NCBI GenBank assembly: GCA_009733775.1
Contig: WOGZ01000303.1
Location: 1-39,931 of the forward strand
Source of the DNA: Alectoria sarmentosa
Taxonomy: Eukaryota; Ascomycota; Lecanoromycetes; Lecanorales; Parmeliaceae
Reading direction: 5' to 3'
Length of the DNA stretch: 39,931 nucleotides
The stretch's first letter is position 1, and every line of letters begins with the position of its first letter. The notes beneath the pieces were generated by a model, which was not told the origin of the DNA, did no database searches, and was given only the letters and a program-made list of their open reading frames with translations. A program made the translations under genes and the position numbers. Below, piece after piece: positions 1 to 11,916 of this stretch.

Positions 1-105
1 GGTTGGTTCCCAGCCTCCTCCGGCCTGTTGCCATGCCAGCCACATGATTAGTACTGTATATAGGGCCTGCTCCAGGGGAGCTTTGGGAGAATAATCAATC
101 CATCC
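1..105 (+). repeat. Left copy of a diverged dispersed repeat
   Basis: The window opens with GGTTGGTT followed by CCCAGCCTCCTCCGGCC and then a GCCAGC-ACAT segment and a GGGCCT segment. The same order of blocks occurs at 25181-25275, with 17 identical bases in the core and small gaps between blocks. The left end is cut by the window edge, so the full element is not visible. No coding capacity is seen in either copy. Confidence 0.55.
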
Positions 106-784
106 TTCACATCCCATCATCATATTTCAACACTTACATTCGGAAGGCGGCTCGATAGCAAGGGACCCAGGAACCCTGAATTTATTTCCCGGAAGCGCAT
201 GAAGCGAGCTCCAAGGCCTTCTATATTGTCTCATAGGGGATCTGGGCAATAAGCCTTGAACTGAGCTTAGAATTGGCGCAACTCCGAAGCCGATGCTGGC
301 GTATTGTTCTGGCAACACTTCTGGTGGAGCGTTGTCCGAGATTTGGCACAGAAGCCTTTACGTTCAAGACGGTGATGCAGAGCTCCATATTCTAGAAATG
401 TCGATAAGGTAGAACTCCAGCACTTAGATATGAAGTGAGATTCCGCGTGTGCCTGGAGACGGAAACCTAGAAGTCGATTTTCTGATAGCACAACCTGACC
501 TAGGTTCCATGATTATAGTTGCTTTGAAAGGCGTAGAGGAGGGTTCTTAAAAGCTCTGGACAGATAGAAAGAACCGAACAGACAGAGAGAAACGAAGACA
601 AAGCCCAACGAAATAGAGGAGATGGCGGAGGCGCAAATGAAAGGCTCAACGCTACTTTCTGCCAGACCACGTTAACTTACAAAAAGCAGAATCAGGGCCC
701 ATCCTTCCCCGCTTGGCTAAGCTTGTGTCTGCTGTTCGCCCTATGCTATATTCGTACGCCTGGAGACTAGTACTCCCACAGAAA
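106..784. other. Intergenic, nothing recognised
   Basis: Short overlapping reading frames only. I see no family signature, RNA gene or repeat. It lies downstream of the minus-strand membrane-protein gene and may contain its 3' UTR. Confidence 0.5.
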
Positions 785-2318
785 TCATACTACAACCGCA
801 TGTTTGTTTCGTCCTTCTAAATCTACCACGGTTCTTGGAACATACATCTCCAACACAGGCTCCACTGTCTCAATCTCCAGGATATGTGGTCCCGGCGCTT
901 CAGCATCTAGTTCTGGAGTTCGTGGATTTCTTGCTTCCATCTCCACAACAACTAACGAGTCCAACATGAGATTTGGCCCGTCATTCCAACTATGTCTTCG
1001 CGATAACGATAAGACTGACAATGATGACGCTTCCTTCACTAACAGCATGGCCATGAATAATTTAAAACCCCTTTTATGGGTGCTCTGGCGATCCCGTAAT
1101 TTTTTGAGCTTCTCGAAAATGAATGCTACTATTAATCCAAGGGAGGGAAGACATGCTAATGACGACAACAAAGATATTGATATTAACAAACCCTTTCTCT
1201 ACCTCATAAGAAAGCCTAAAAGGTTTTCATGAACTGACCACAGATGATAAAAATGTTGACCTCGACACTGGTCCAGATGCAAAAATCGTCAAAAAGCGTG
1301 GCGTATACAAGAGAGAGTTGCGCCTTTATTAAATATCTTAAGCGGATAGTAGAAACAACTGTTACGCTGAACACAGAACATTAGTAAGTGAGAAACCATG
1401 ATTTGAGCTTCGCTCTGAGTAAAGCGGATGTGAAGGAAGCAAAATGAAGAGAGCAACATACAAGCTGCCCAAAGCAAAGATAGCAGTCAGTATTATCTTT
1501 CGTGATCTTTGCATCCGAAGCTGCCAGATTAGCGGCATCGGGAAGGCGAAAAGTAATACGTCGATGACGATGTGTGTTATCGAATAGCTCAGAATGAGCA
1601 AATAAGGATTGACAGAACATCCGCCGGATAAGAAACTCAAGTTAGTCTTGACAGGACCACATTCCAAGATTATCAGAAGCACCTAGACCGTCGTTAAAAA
1701 TCTGCGAATACACTTATGATCGAGATCGAACCCTTCCCTGCCGCGAGATTAAGGGACGAATACGTACCCCTGCAACTCCCCAACATGTCACCAATGCTGC
1801 AAGAGCCCAGATAATGACTCGAAATGATCGGCGATTGCCGCTAAAAAGACGCCAGTAGAATGCTAGAATAGAACATTTGACAATCCATAGGGCAACTACC
1901 CAACAAAGGTCAACGACAAATGTCGCAATGTTCGATGAATCAAACGCATAATCCTCTTCCGTCAGATTCCCCCGGCCTAACCCTTCCTCTGTCACTGCTG
2001 CATAGGGGTGTGTGGTAAACTGATGGCTGTTCATCGTGCAGCTTGCAGTCCAATGAAGATGACTTACTCCAGATAGCCGAGATAAAGCACGTCGCCGTAG
2101 CGAAGAGCTGGTGGCAATATGGGCTTAGACTGTGCTCCCTGGCCTCTGACGCGTTTGAAGGTTTAGGAAATGCTCACAGTAGCAGGTAATATAAGCCAGT
2201 CATCATACCAGAACCCTGCCTTTGGAAGTCTACGAGCAAAGAACCGCAGACAAACGATAATGACTGCCAACGCCCATGTAGCTATGGTAATACCTCGTGT
2301 GTTGAGGTTTTCAGACAT
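785..2318 (-). CDS. Seven-helix integral membrane protein, fungal rhodopsin-like (SAT4/PTH11-type) family
   Basis: Six exons give an unbroken 376-residue protein: 2318-2178, 2107-2068, 1997-1768, 1682-1462, 1366-1239 and 1155-785 (TGA stop). Introns are 70, 70, 85, 95 and 83 bp and phases match at every junction. The first acceptor pair is the least certain; the exon 3 acceptor could be 3 bp further on. Seven hydrophobic segments follow the family order: TM1 ending LRFFARR, DDW before TM2, the VVALWIVKCSILAFYWRLF helix, CWGV in TM4, a TM5 ending AFPMPLIWQL, LTAIFALGSF in TM6 and IICACLPSL in TM7. These motifs are characteristic of the large fungal rhodopsin-domain family related to PTH11-like receptors. 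The ligand is unknown, and receptor function is inferred only from the family. The C-terminal tail of about 100 residues is cytoplasmic-looking and acidic. It appears functional, unlike many neighbours. Confidence 0.85.
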
Positions 2319-4765
2319 CTGTAATAAAGGCAGCAAAGCGTGAGTTGTTTCTGAATCCCTTCAAATTTGACGAGCGAAGCTCAGGCGATTTAAGGTAGAC
2401 TGTAACCAGAAAAATAGCCAAAGGGATTTAGAAATAGAACGTCAAGGAACGATATTCTGAGGGATTAAATCGCAAGGCTACGTATATGCGGCAAAACCCT
2501 ACATTGCATTGCATGTGTGAAACGATATCTGCATCTTTCCTGCATAGGTCGAGAATGGGGCACGAATTCTCGTTCACTAAAGAATCAATCCCTAAACACC
2601 AAGTCTCAGCTGATCTTTGTTAGTCATCGCCGGTTGCTTGTCGTTTGGTCATAAGGTATTGACATGATGAAAGAGTTGGAGGTGTATTCTAAGACAGATT
2701 CATTACGGATAGAACTGTCGTAAATAAAAGGTCTTGGCTGTCCTCAATCTATGCGCTGCAATCAACGGGTACACCCCTTGTGCCCTTTTACCTACACGCA
2801 CACCAATCCTCCGCAGACACACAACAACCAATGACCACAGGATGTAGGTTAATGTTCGAGCTCCAGTCAATCTCCAACTAGCTGTCCCGGGCTTGTCTTT
2901 TGAGTGTTTTGTTGCTATTTTCAAGCTGTAAATTTTATAGAAAAAGATACTCCCTCTGAGACCTTTTCCATGCATCTTCTCCTCCACATTCCTTCGATAC
3001 ATCGAATTTGAAACATACGCGCCTATTGGGTTTCAACGATTCACGCTGCGCGAACTGTAGGCTGTGAGGAGATACTTTTCGCGACTTAAGACCGCCTTGA
3101 AAAGTATTTCCAACGAAACACTGCGACTGTGAAGCTGCTTACATTAAGCTCTTATTTCGAATAGGTGTATATGTAGCGAAATGGGGTCTATATCTGGTTT
3201 CATCCCCGAGACTTCCTTCGTGCGCTTAAATGCAGTACTATTCTTGTCATCATTCACGCCCTCAGACCAAGGCGTTAATGAAGATCAATCCTGTCGAGGG
3301 CCGTTTTAGTCTTACCTGAACTACGGACTGCCGCTTTCTGCCGCTCATCCGTCACCTGTTTTCCTTGGCCTCTCAGTAGGCAACCTTACTCTGAGTGTCT
3401 CAGCCCGTCTGCATAAAGTCCCAACATTCCAATCGGCTTCTTGTGTTGCGCTCGTGGTTTTGGTGCGCGGCATGCCCACTGCCACAATTACCTCCTTCGA
3501 TGCCAGTGTCGGAACCTCTCTTCCTAAGATACTGAGCACCACCTTAGTTACTGATAATTGACCTAATTCTAGCTGTTGATAGTTCTGGGACCGGCCTTGG
3601 CACTTACAAAAAGTTTCTCAACAATGTACGGATTGTTGGAGGCAGTACAGATAACCCGAACAGAGTGGGTGGGTTCGCAGTGCACAGCCCACCCATTCAT
3701 ATCCTAACGGACAACTCATTTCAAGAGATAAAGGGTACTCCGACTGTTACTATAGCGCTCCCATACCACAGTGTCATCTTGAAGTCACTCTACTTTGGAT
3801 GAAACCTCAACACGGATAGAAGTGGTCTGAGTTTACTTCCTTGGGTGATTTTTCTCGCACCAGGAGCCGGAACCGCTTTTGTGTCTGACGTTGCCATTCC
3901 AGGCCGACCTCCTCACAAACTCGGAATTCTGAAGAGGACATGCTGACTCGACAAATCAATAGGTCGATGAATCCGTCCAGTGTATCATCACAGTTGCCGG
4001 CTGCCAAAGGAATAGCATTCAAGAGACTTCCATCTCCATGCTCACATTCTTGTGGTCTTTGGACCTTCTGGGAGAACTTCTGCAGTTTTTCAGAATAGTC
4101 TCCTCAGTGTCTCCCCAGTGTCTCCCAGATTGATTACAGTGGTTCAGGAGGGCCCTACGACTCAAATTGTGCCTGTCCACAACTTGGTCCATAGGTGTCT
4201 AAATGGAGACACTAGCCGATGTCATTGATAACTCGTTGTCTCCGTTGATAGCGAAGGATTCATTGAGCGAGAATCTTCTAAACTTTCGCGGTTGGTTCAG
4301 TTGACCTCTTGAAAGTCGAGTAGAATCAACGCGTGCAGGACTCGTGGTGGAACAGGCACTATCCTAGGTTGACCTCCTGAGCCCATACTGCTATCAACGT
4401 ATCAAACTGGGTTTGCCTATAACATTTGCTTCCTTACCGAATCTGCGCAGTACACGGACCATGATCTTCCGTAGAAGTTGATTTCAAAAAGGACGAATCT
4501 TTAGTGAAGCCAGTACTCTGGATATGTCGCTCGAATACTGGGTCCCTATGCTGGACACATTGATCCATGGCATTTAAAGTTGAGTCCGCGTAATCAAGAC
4601 ATAATGTTGTATACTTCACTTTTAAAATCTTGTTCAGCGTCTTGGCATTGCCGAATCCGAGAAAGCTTCACAACACTTAGAAAGTAACAACAACTCCAGA
4701 GTTCTTCGAACAAGTCCTTAAGTAGCTAACTGTGTGCTAAAGTATTCCTCTTCTCATTCACAGGC
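2319..4765. other. 2.4-kb intergenic region between divergent loci
   Basis: This lies between the 5' end of the membrane-protein gene and the 5' end of the dioxygenase relic, so it should hold both promoters. I found no convincing coding segment. Small local structures are a near-perfect inverted repeat around 3666-3700 (GTGGGTGGG paired with CCCACCCAT) and three short copies of CAGTGTCTCC-like sequence around 4088-4127. Neither has an obvious function. Confidence 0.5.
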
Positions 4766-6319
4766 ATGGCAGCCAACAAACAAGAGTCAGCCGAGGAAGA
4801 TCTCCAAGACCCAAGCCCGTTGGACCAGCTCATCAGCGCCGTAACGGCCCAGAAAGCCACTTTTAACTCTGGAGGTTATGTCCATATTTTACACAACAAA
4901 GACGATCCGGTGAGCCCTTTCGAAAACTTGATATACGATGTCAGCAAAGCTACCTCCGCCCCCATCGTGCTTCGCTGGGACTTTTCCGATGGCGATAACA
5001 TCCGCAAGATGATCCTACCACTTCCTGAGAATGCTGAGGTCGAAACTACGATCGAAGGAATCGTGAAGCACTGCTCGCCTGCGACTTTCGGCAAGGCAGG
5101 AGAAGAGGTTCGCGATGAGTCTTACCGCAAGGCGGCGAAGCTTGACGCCGATCAATTCTCTACGAACTTCAATCCCTATGACGTTGGTATTGTCGATGCG
5201 ATTGCGCAAACTCTCTTGCCTGGTGTTGATGAAGTGTTTGCGGATGGGAATTCAATATTCGAAGACCATTGGGGTGTTGTAGCCGAGCTGTACAAGCTTA
5301 ATGTGAGTTCGCATGCGCTACTCGATGGAATGTCAACTTCAATCGGATAGATACTTGCTAACACTTGAGACTATAGATCTACTCCGATCCCTCTGGCAAA
5401 TTCCGTGCCCACGTCGATACTCCCCGTGGCACCAACCAATTCGGCTCATTGATTGGTCATCTGCCTAACCTATCCCCAAAAAGGGGGCCAACTACGTCTC
5501 GCACATCAAGGCCAAGAGTCGGTCTTTGACTGGAGTAACAATGAGGCAGACTCCATTCACTGGGCCGCATTCTAGAGCGACTGCGAGCATGAGGTCCTGG
5601 AGTTCAAGAGCGGCCACCGCGTTACTCCGATATACAATCTGTATGTGCATGAGCGCCTTGGTGGTACCATCCGTCAGAACGCATCAGTCAACTCGGATCA
5701 TTACGTGCTGAGAAACAAGGTTTTGGACGAGTTGAAATCACCGGATCTCATGACCAAGGGTGGCACGCTGGGGTTCTATTGCCAATACGTGTCCGCCCAT
5801 ACCAACGAACATCACTGCAATAGTCTCCCGTATGCGCTTAAAGGCGTCGATGCCATCTTCTACTCGATCTTCTGCCAAACGGGTCTGGATGCCAAAGTGC
5901 GTCCTGTGAAGAAAGGCATGCCGGAGATCGACTACTTAAGACACCTAAACAGAACAGACCCCAAACGGCGAAAGCAAGTTCAAAAGGCCAAACTACTTGG
6001 TACTGAGCTGCACGGTCTCACTTTAAAGCAACACCAATGGCTACGATAGCGGTAACCAAGCAACAGAGGTATGTCAGCTGGAAGCTCAACACTGTCTTGA
6101 CAACTCTGACTGAGGATTCAGATCGTCAAGGCTGAATGGCAATCGGAATGGCGCAATCATATCGCCTGGTGCAACGAGCCGGGACCGAGCGAGGCGGCCA
6201 TGGTTCATATGGCTTACGGCAACGAGCCGAGTCTTGAGTGGTATTACTCTTCCGGCGCTATAATCGTCGAGGTTCCAGCGGCTGGATCGGAGTTGAGGGA
6301 GAAGGTAATTGAAGAATAG
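4766..6319 (+). pseudogene. 2-oxoglutarate/Fe(II)-dependent dioxygenase (prolyl-4-hydroxylase-like) pseudogene
   Basis: Exon 1 (4766-5302) begins MAANKQESAEEDL and is open. An intron at 5303-5376 (GTGAGT...ATAG) leads into the catalytic region. An intron at 6069-6121 precedes a last exon ending with TAG at 6317-6319. The metal ligands are visible: His and Asp in FRAHVDTPRG, the distal His in SDCEHEVLEF, and the 2-oxoglutarate-binding Arg in KSGHRVTP. Three lesions break it. There is a net +1 shift in 5460-5487, within or near a CCCC-AAAAA-GGGGG run, between QFGSLI and GGQLRLAHQGQ. A TAG at 5573-5575 sits where the surrounding WAAF-SDCEHEV context expects Tyr. A further shift near 6000-6030 precedes TNGYDSGNQATE. 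The substrate is unknown. The first shift could be a homopolymer sequencing error, but the amber codon could not. It shows splice signals and long conserved stretches, so it was a real gene until recently. Confidence 0.82.
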
Positions 6320-6329
6320 AGAAACGAAC

Positions 6330-7004
6330 ACTGAAGCTTGCTAAAGGTGAAGAAGCAAGTCCTAGGGATGGATGTAGTTTGGAAAGTTAAAGATCGGAGT
6401 TCGGACTAGCTTTCAATCAGAATGAATCGAGGAGACTTATCATGTGGCTCCTGCCGAAGAGAGACGTTCCAAGGTTGTAGTTCGCCGATTCGTAGCGGTC
6501 CTGTTAGCTTCCTCATGATTGTAGCACCTGAACACGTCATTAGCGCTCGCATGCTCGAATGCACACATCACACACAGACGATTGAGGGCGTAGAAACGAC
6601 GTAAGTAGTGATTGGGCCGTCTCAACGCCAGGGCTGGCAAGCGGATAGAGGCCTGAATAGGCGTGTTCTCGTACCGCAGGGTCATGTCTGTACGACATAG
6701 ACCTGAAATACTTGAAGCTATATTCAGGCGTAGGTGGGGGGGACAAAAGAATGCTATGGCTCTTCATTCGATTTCTGGCTCCTTGTTTCCTCAGTACTTT
6801 TCTGGAGTGAAGCTCGCTCTGTGTGTTGCATTTTAATTTATCGGGTCATCCTTTATCTGCACTATGATCTCCTATGAAGCGAATAACCTGATTACCATCC
6901 CTTGCTCAACGCTGGAACACTACCCTATGACATACATTCCCCGCCATCGACAAGATGAGGTGCTTCGCGCTCACAACCCGGAGAGGCCTCGCAACCGGGC
7001 CCTC
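6330..7004. other. Intergenic between dioxygenase relic and Argonaute 3' end
   Basis: About 0.7 kb with only short, unconvincing reading frames on both strands. The segment after the dioxygenase relic contains no recognisable continuation of that gene. It should hold the 3' UTR of the minus-strand Argonaute locus. Confidence 0.5.
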
Positions 7005-10000
7005 TCAGACGTAAAACATCTTGTCCTTTAGCAAGGCATTGATCTCCACATTGGCCTTTTCTTTCGGCGTCTGTGTTTCTAGCTTCTTGCCTTCTACTTT
7101 CGACTGTTTGACTTCTCCTTCAGGCTTTGTCCCTCCCGTCTTTCCTTCCGGCACCTTTCCTTTTGCGTTGGGTTCCGGCTTGGCCTCGGCTTTCTTTCCT
7201 TCTACCTTCGATGAACCTTCCTGTGTTACTTTTTGGTTGGCGGCGATTCTTTCCTCGAACAATCTCGCCTTCTCTTTCTTTGACAATCCGGCCATCATAT
7301 CAGGCTGCTTGCCTTCCGTCGGTCGCAGTGGTTTACCGGGTGCCGTGGAGCCAGATCCCTGTTTGTTCGGAGTCCCTTTGCTTGGTCCTGGCGTGTTCCG
7401 GTCCAGCTTACTCGGACCCTGCGCACCCAACATGCTTGGTCCGGGTCCTTGGCCCCTCTGTGTCGGTTGTGTCCTGCCTCGATCCCCTTGAGGCTTGCCT
7501 CTTTCATCTCCCATCGTCGAGTTTGTGTCTGAGATGTCATCGTCAAAATCCCCATAGCAACGACTCCTCTCACAAGCAATATCCGCGTAGTAGACTGGCG
7601 GTGGGATGCTAATGGGTCCTGTGGATCGTCCAAAGAGGAAACACATATCGTAGGTCAACTTCTGCAGATAATCCGAAATCTTGACATTTCGGCCGACAAA
7701 TTCTTGGGTAAAGATCTCGTTGAGTAAGACGAAGTAATGAGCAGGGCGTGCGGTGCCTTGAAGGGCGTGGTGTGATTGCAGGAAGAAGTCCCAGTTGTGG
7801 GCTTCGGTGACACTGGTGTCGACAACTCTGGAGTTCCGTTGCGGTTAGCCAAGTTCTGACAATTGAGATTGTGCATACAAATCCGATGAAGGGGCGAGAA
7901 GCAAACACAGGAACGATCCTTTCCTTTCTTGGACATCACGACTGACTCAAGTATTGGAGTTTCAGGTGTACTTACGTGCCGAATTCGGGGTTTGTGCAGT
8001 TCGCTGGCCCAAACTTCTTGAAGAATCTGGTGTGATGACGTTTTCCAACAATGATGAGAGTGATGCAGGGAAGTTTCCTGCCTGTATAGATGACCTCGCA
8101 GGCATTTCGTAGTTCTCCCAGTTCTTGTTGGAGTACTGCCTTGTACTGATTCTCTGAGACGCCATCACGGTAGATTAGAAGATTGTCAGGAAGCGACTGT
8201 CCGTGCTTGCTTTGCCATAATTTGAGGCGGGTTGCAAGCATCGGTCCCAGCAATTCGACCATTTCTTTTCTAGCCGTGTTAATCCGCAGATCTACTGGCC
8301 ACTGCGCGAGCTGATTGTTCTTCACGTCAGTACTTTTTTGTAGCTCGAATATAGTGAAATGGAAAAGAATTACCTCGCTATCAACGCTGGCTACCATGGC
8401 TGCCACACTTGGTGCAGTCTTTTTGGCTGAGCCTGGGGACGGGTGTGTCACGTCTATGCCGATGACCATTGTGGTTTCGTAGAGAGGTGTCTGATTTTGG
8501 AGAACGTGATTGGTTCCTCCAAGCTTGAGATTTATTTTCAAGGCAACGTTGGCAAAGTATTGGGTTGCACTACCGTAGGGGGGTGTGTAAAACTTCCTTG
8601 CCTCATCCAAAACACATACTGTGGTGATCCCAATACTCAATGTCACCGAAAGTCTTGATCTGCTTGTATGTACTCGCGTCACTATCGGGTAGGACGATAA
8701 CGAGAAAGTTGATACCCCGATCCTGACAATCTAAGAAATTCGGTCCTAATGCGACTTTATCCCCTTTGTCGACCGTCTTGCGCCCCAGTTGAATTGGTTT
8801 ACTGATGTATTTGCCAAGGGTGTGTTCCAGAGCGCGGAGAAAACCGCGAAGGGTCTCTTCAAACTTGCTATTCTCGCCTTTCGGATCCTGTGCGTTTCGC
8901 GTAATCCTCAATATTGCCTATTTTTCTAACCGCCCTGGTTTGAGCACCTGTGACACGCCTCTTAAATTCCAGCGACCATTTTCGTTAATTTCACGGGGAG
9001 TGGATCCTATCTGATAAATGACTGCCGATTGTTTCAAAACACGACCTCGAACAGTGACCATGTCAGACACCAAGGAGATACCGAATGTATTCTACTGGAA
9101 TTAGCCTCCAACAATCTCCTGCACAGAAACGTGATCACAATAAGAGCTTCTCACCTGTGTGGAATTATTGTTGAGTCCGAGAATTCTGAAAGCGTCCACA
9201 TTGATGGAATTTCTGGTCTCCTCGGGCCTACGTATGGCAGATTTGATCATGTCGGAACTTTGAGTTGGGTCGAGCTTTCTTTTCGCCATCTGACCCGAGA
9301 TTATTTGGCACACATGCGGAGGCAAGAACGTCGGATGATCTTCATTGCCCACATTGATGACCGGGTAGGTGAACTTTCGAATGCGGTCATATCCTGTGAT
9401 TGTCAGAATCTTCGAAACTTTGGGCCCAAGAGGGAGATACCCTGTTGTTTCCAATATTCCGCTACAGTATAGGTCTTCTCCTCCTTCTTGTGATAGAATG
9501 TGACGTCATTGGGCCCACCATAAGGACGTGCAAGCCCCGAGATAGTCCGAAGCGATGGCACTGGTTGGCCGTTTTCGTCTTTCAGATGGGTGAGTGCAAC
9601 CCGTAGACCTTGTATGGCTTTTTCAAGATCCTTCAGCTCTGATTTTTTTCCAGTAATGAAAATCGCGAAGAGACCCTCGAGAGGTCCGGGCTTGTAGAAA
9701 GCGCCACAACAGGCATTGCAATTGACTAAAGTGCGGTCTGTGGTAGCTCGAACACTGGCGAAGAAGCCTCGGACGCCTTGCAGATAACCCTGGGTAGCGA
9801 TGGGACCTTCGAGCTTGAACTTTTCGGATCCTGTTGGTTCGAGGGGAAAACATTTACTCCGCTTCGGTGTCGCAATATTCAAGGAGAGCTTCCCGTAATG
9901 GCCAAGGATGATGTCGAGAGCTTGAACAATGGGCAAAATACTCTCATACGGCCACGCTCTTTGGTACTGGACGCCAAATATCCTAAAAGGTCGGAAACAC

Positions 10001-10681
10001 GAATTTCACCGCTGTCTTCAAGAGTCATTTGGAATCGAATAGCCTTCTTTCGTGGATTAGATTTGCCGTTTTCTATCTCATTCTTTGCCCAGAATTTGAA
10101 TTGGCCCGTCTGCATCTGGCTATTATCAAGCTTCTTGCAGGATATCATCATCTTGCCGAAATCCGTGGCGATATTGGAATGGATTTCTTTGAAGGTTGAA
10201 GTTTCCAATGCGCATCGAATGACCTGCACCAACTTCTTTCCCTCGGGAACCTTTATCGCTTTCTCTGGTGGCGGAGACCCCTTCGGGGGAAAGGCCTCGA
10301 AATTCATTTTGTATAGGTACAGAACCATCTTGGGGTCGCGCAAAACCATCTCAAAGTAGTTTGCCCACAAAGGGACGTTCTTCTGGACGCCTTGGTCTCC
10401 ATAATCAGGCCGACTGGGGAAAAGGCCGTCGTTGAGGTCAATGGTCTGGATACGATTCAAGAGATCCCCCATGATTTGTTCTTCAGTGTCGCCACCTTCG
10501 AGAGTGCTATTCAGTCCTTGCTGCCCAGATCCGCTCAGTGGGTCACCGCAACCGACAGAAATTCGGGGATCGATATGTCCGGACAGAGTTGAAGACCTCT
10601 TACTGGATTAGGGAGAGCATTCGCACGAGAGAAAGCTGTCTTAAAAGCACCCACTTTGTTTGGTAAACTGGCAAAGAACAT
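7005..10681 (-). pseudogene. Argonaute (QDE-2-like) gene, apparently inactivated
   Basis: This is a nearly full-length fungal Argonaute, the small-RNA-guided effector of RNA silencing. The model starts MFFASLPNK at 10681. Introns are 10603-10521, 9440-9394 (47 bp, CTGAC branch), 9154-9092, 8373-8311 and 7975-7828. Domains in order: N domain (WANYFEMVL), linker 1 (IRVSDLLGYLASS then ILPIVQALDIILGHYG), PAZ (TFYHKKEEKTYTVAEYW, YPVINVGNEDHPTFLP), linker 2 (FGISLVSDMVTVRGRVL), MID, and PIWI. Slicer residues can be read: Asp in VIGIDVTHPSPGS, Asp in YRDGVSENQ and His in GTARPAHY. Three lesions are seen. The frame changes between 9970 and 9945 with no room for an intron. TAG at 8920-8918 interrupts GRLEK-AILRITR, where the family has Trp. 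A one-base shift lies near 8636-8631 between FGDIEY and GITTVCVLDEA. A long Pro/Gly/Lys-rich stretch precedes the C-terminal LLKDKMFYV. If the sequence is right, no full Argonaute is made. Confidence 0.85.
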
Positions 10682-11700
10682 GGGCGTCTATGCAGAGCCA
10701 GCAATAGAGACAAACAACGAAAAGTCATTATAGAAGATGCCACACGCAGCTGAGCAATCATCACAGCGGAGTAATGCAGCTAGGCAAGAACGTTGCAGCT
10801 TACACAAGAAAAGTGATATGGCACCACAACTGAAAACTCGGCATATTAACCACCATGCACTAATTTCACGGCAACTACAGACTATCTTTGACAAAATGGG
10901 CTCTTTATATTCTTTTTGAACCTGCACTCTCAAGCATCATACCCTTTCAACAGGGTATTATTCCAACTAATTAGCCAGTAGACCAGCGCAGAGAATGGGA
11001 TTCTTTCCAAATAGTAAGCCAAAACATTGAATTCATTGCTTTGGGCCTGCAAACAAAACTCATCGGTAGACATGTCACATAACCAACGATGCGATTGCTT
11101 AGCAACGCTCTGCCTTTAGCAATCCGTATGAGACACATTGTTATGCATTCTGGAAACGCCACCTGCATGTGGCACAGGATCCGCCCATAGCAAGCCAAGC
11201 ATTCATATCATGTGGAAAAAAAGCTAGCAACTTTCACGATCCAGATATTGATACGGAGGTGGCAATTTCAAAGCCGAGGAATTTGCTATCAAGAGTCTGA
11301 TGGATGACGAGAAAGCTAATCGTGCCACGGAGTAAAGTAGCTGCAGACCAATCAAGCCAGACCTACGGAGGGGGCCGCCAACTGTCCTGGACAGCGGTAG
11401 TATAGCCCTGGTCCTGTTTTCGAAAGAGAACCCTGTAGTCAGAGACCTACAACTACTTTGGGGCAAGATTCGAGACATAAAGCCCAATGATGGGCTTGGG
11501 CTAGGGCCAGTTCCGACGTGCTTATAAGCGCGTTTGTCATGGTGACCATTCAGGCGGGGCTTTATCCGATTTCTTGGCGCTGGAGACTTGGCGTCCAGGA
11601 CTTTTGGTGCATCTCTTCATACATACGGTCTGACAAAGACTCCTGACCAGAGCTACTCAAGACCAAGCCCATAATCCATCCCAATCGTGGCGGCGTAGAT
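10682..11700. other. Intergenic, nothing recognised
   Basis: Upstream of the Argonaute locus. Short reading frames on both strands show no family signal or unusual repeat. It should contain the Argonaute promoter, but I see no clear TATA element close to the proposed start. Confidence 0.45.
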
Positions 11701-11905
11701 ATCATATAGCCTTTGAGCACCCTCTCTTTTCTCCCCTTCCTTATTTTCTTCTTATCGTCTTTTCTTCTTCACTGCTTCTCTACCCTTACGTTCTCCCATC
11801 TCACGCACATCATATCACCATTTCCGAGAGCCAGATAAGCTCTCTAAGACTCTCTCTCTCTCTCCTCTACGACTAATTCAAAAGGCGGGGCTGTCTTGGG
11901 CCAAG
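11701..11905 (+). promoter_or_regulatory. Pyrimidine-rich promoter-like tract upstream of the Zn-cluster relic
   Basis: The plus strand is strongly CT-rich from about 11710 to 11875, including a TCTCTCTCTCTCTCC run near 11855. Such tracts are common directly upstream of start codons in filamentous ascomycetes. It sits just before the ATG at 11917 that opens the Zn(II)2Cys6 relic, supporting the view that a gene once began here. Confidence 0.4.
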
Positions 11906-11916
11906 CTTAGCTCACG

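Noticed and set aside
2703..3002. A 99-codon minus-strand frame upstream of the membrane-protein gene.
   Set aside because: No family motif, splice context or composition support; likely chance.
3666..3700. Hairpin GTGGGTGGG/CCCACCCAT as a terminator or small RNA.
   Set aside because: A single short inverted repeat in a eukaryotic intergenic region, without other support.
7021..7612. Two plus-strand open frames of about 160 codons.
   Set aside because: They are antisense shadows of the Argonaute low-complexity C-terminal region, rich in Phe/Ser/Pro as the complement of Gly/Lys/Pro codons.
8890..8990. A short intron removing the Argonaute TAG codon.
   Set aside because: The only GT-AG pair around it would give a 30-bp intron, below the usual fungal minimum, and would delete the conserved loop; the frame is the same on both sides, fitting a simple Trp-to-stop change.
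9403..9454. A frameshift in the Argonaute PAZ domain between two overlapping frames.
   Set aside because: A 47-bp intron (9440-9394) with GTATCT donor, CTGAC branch and CACAG acceptor joins the frames correctly.
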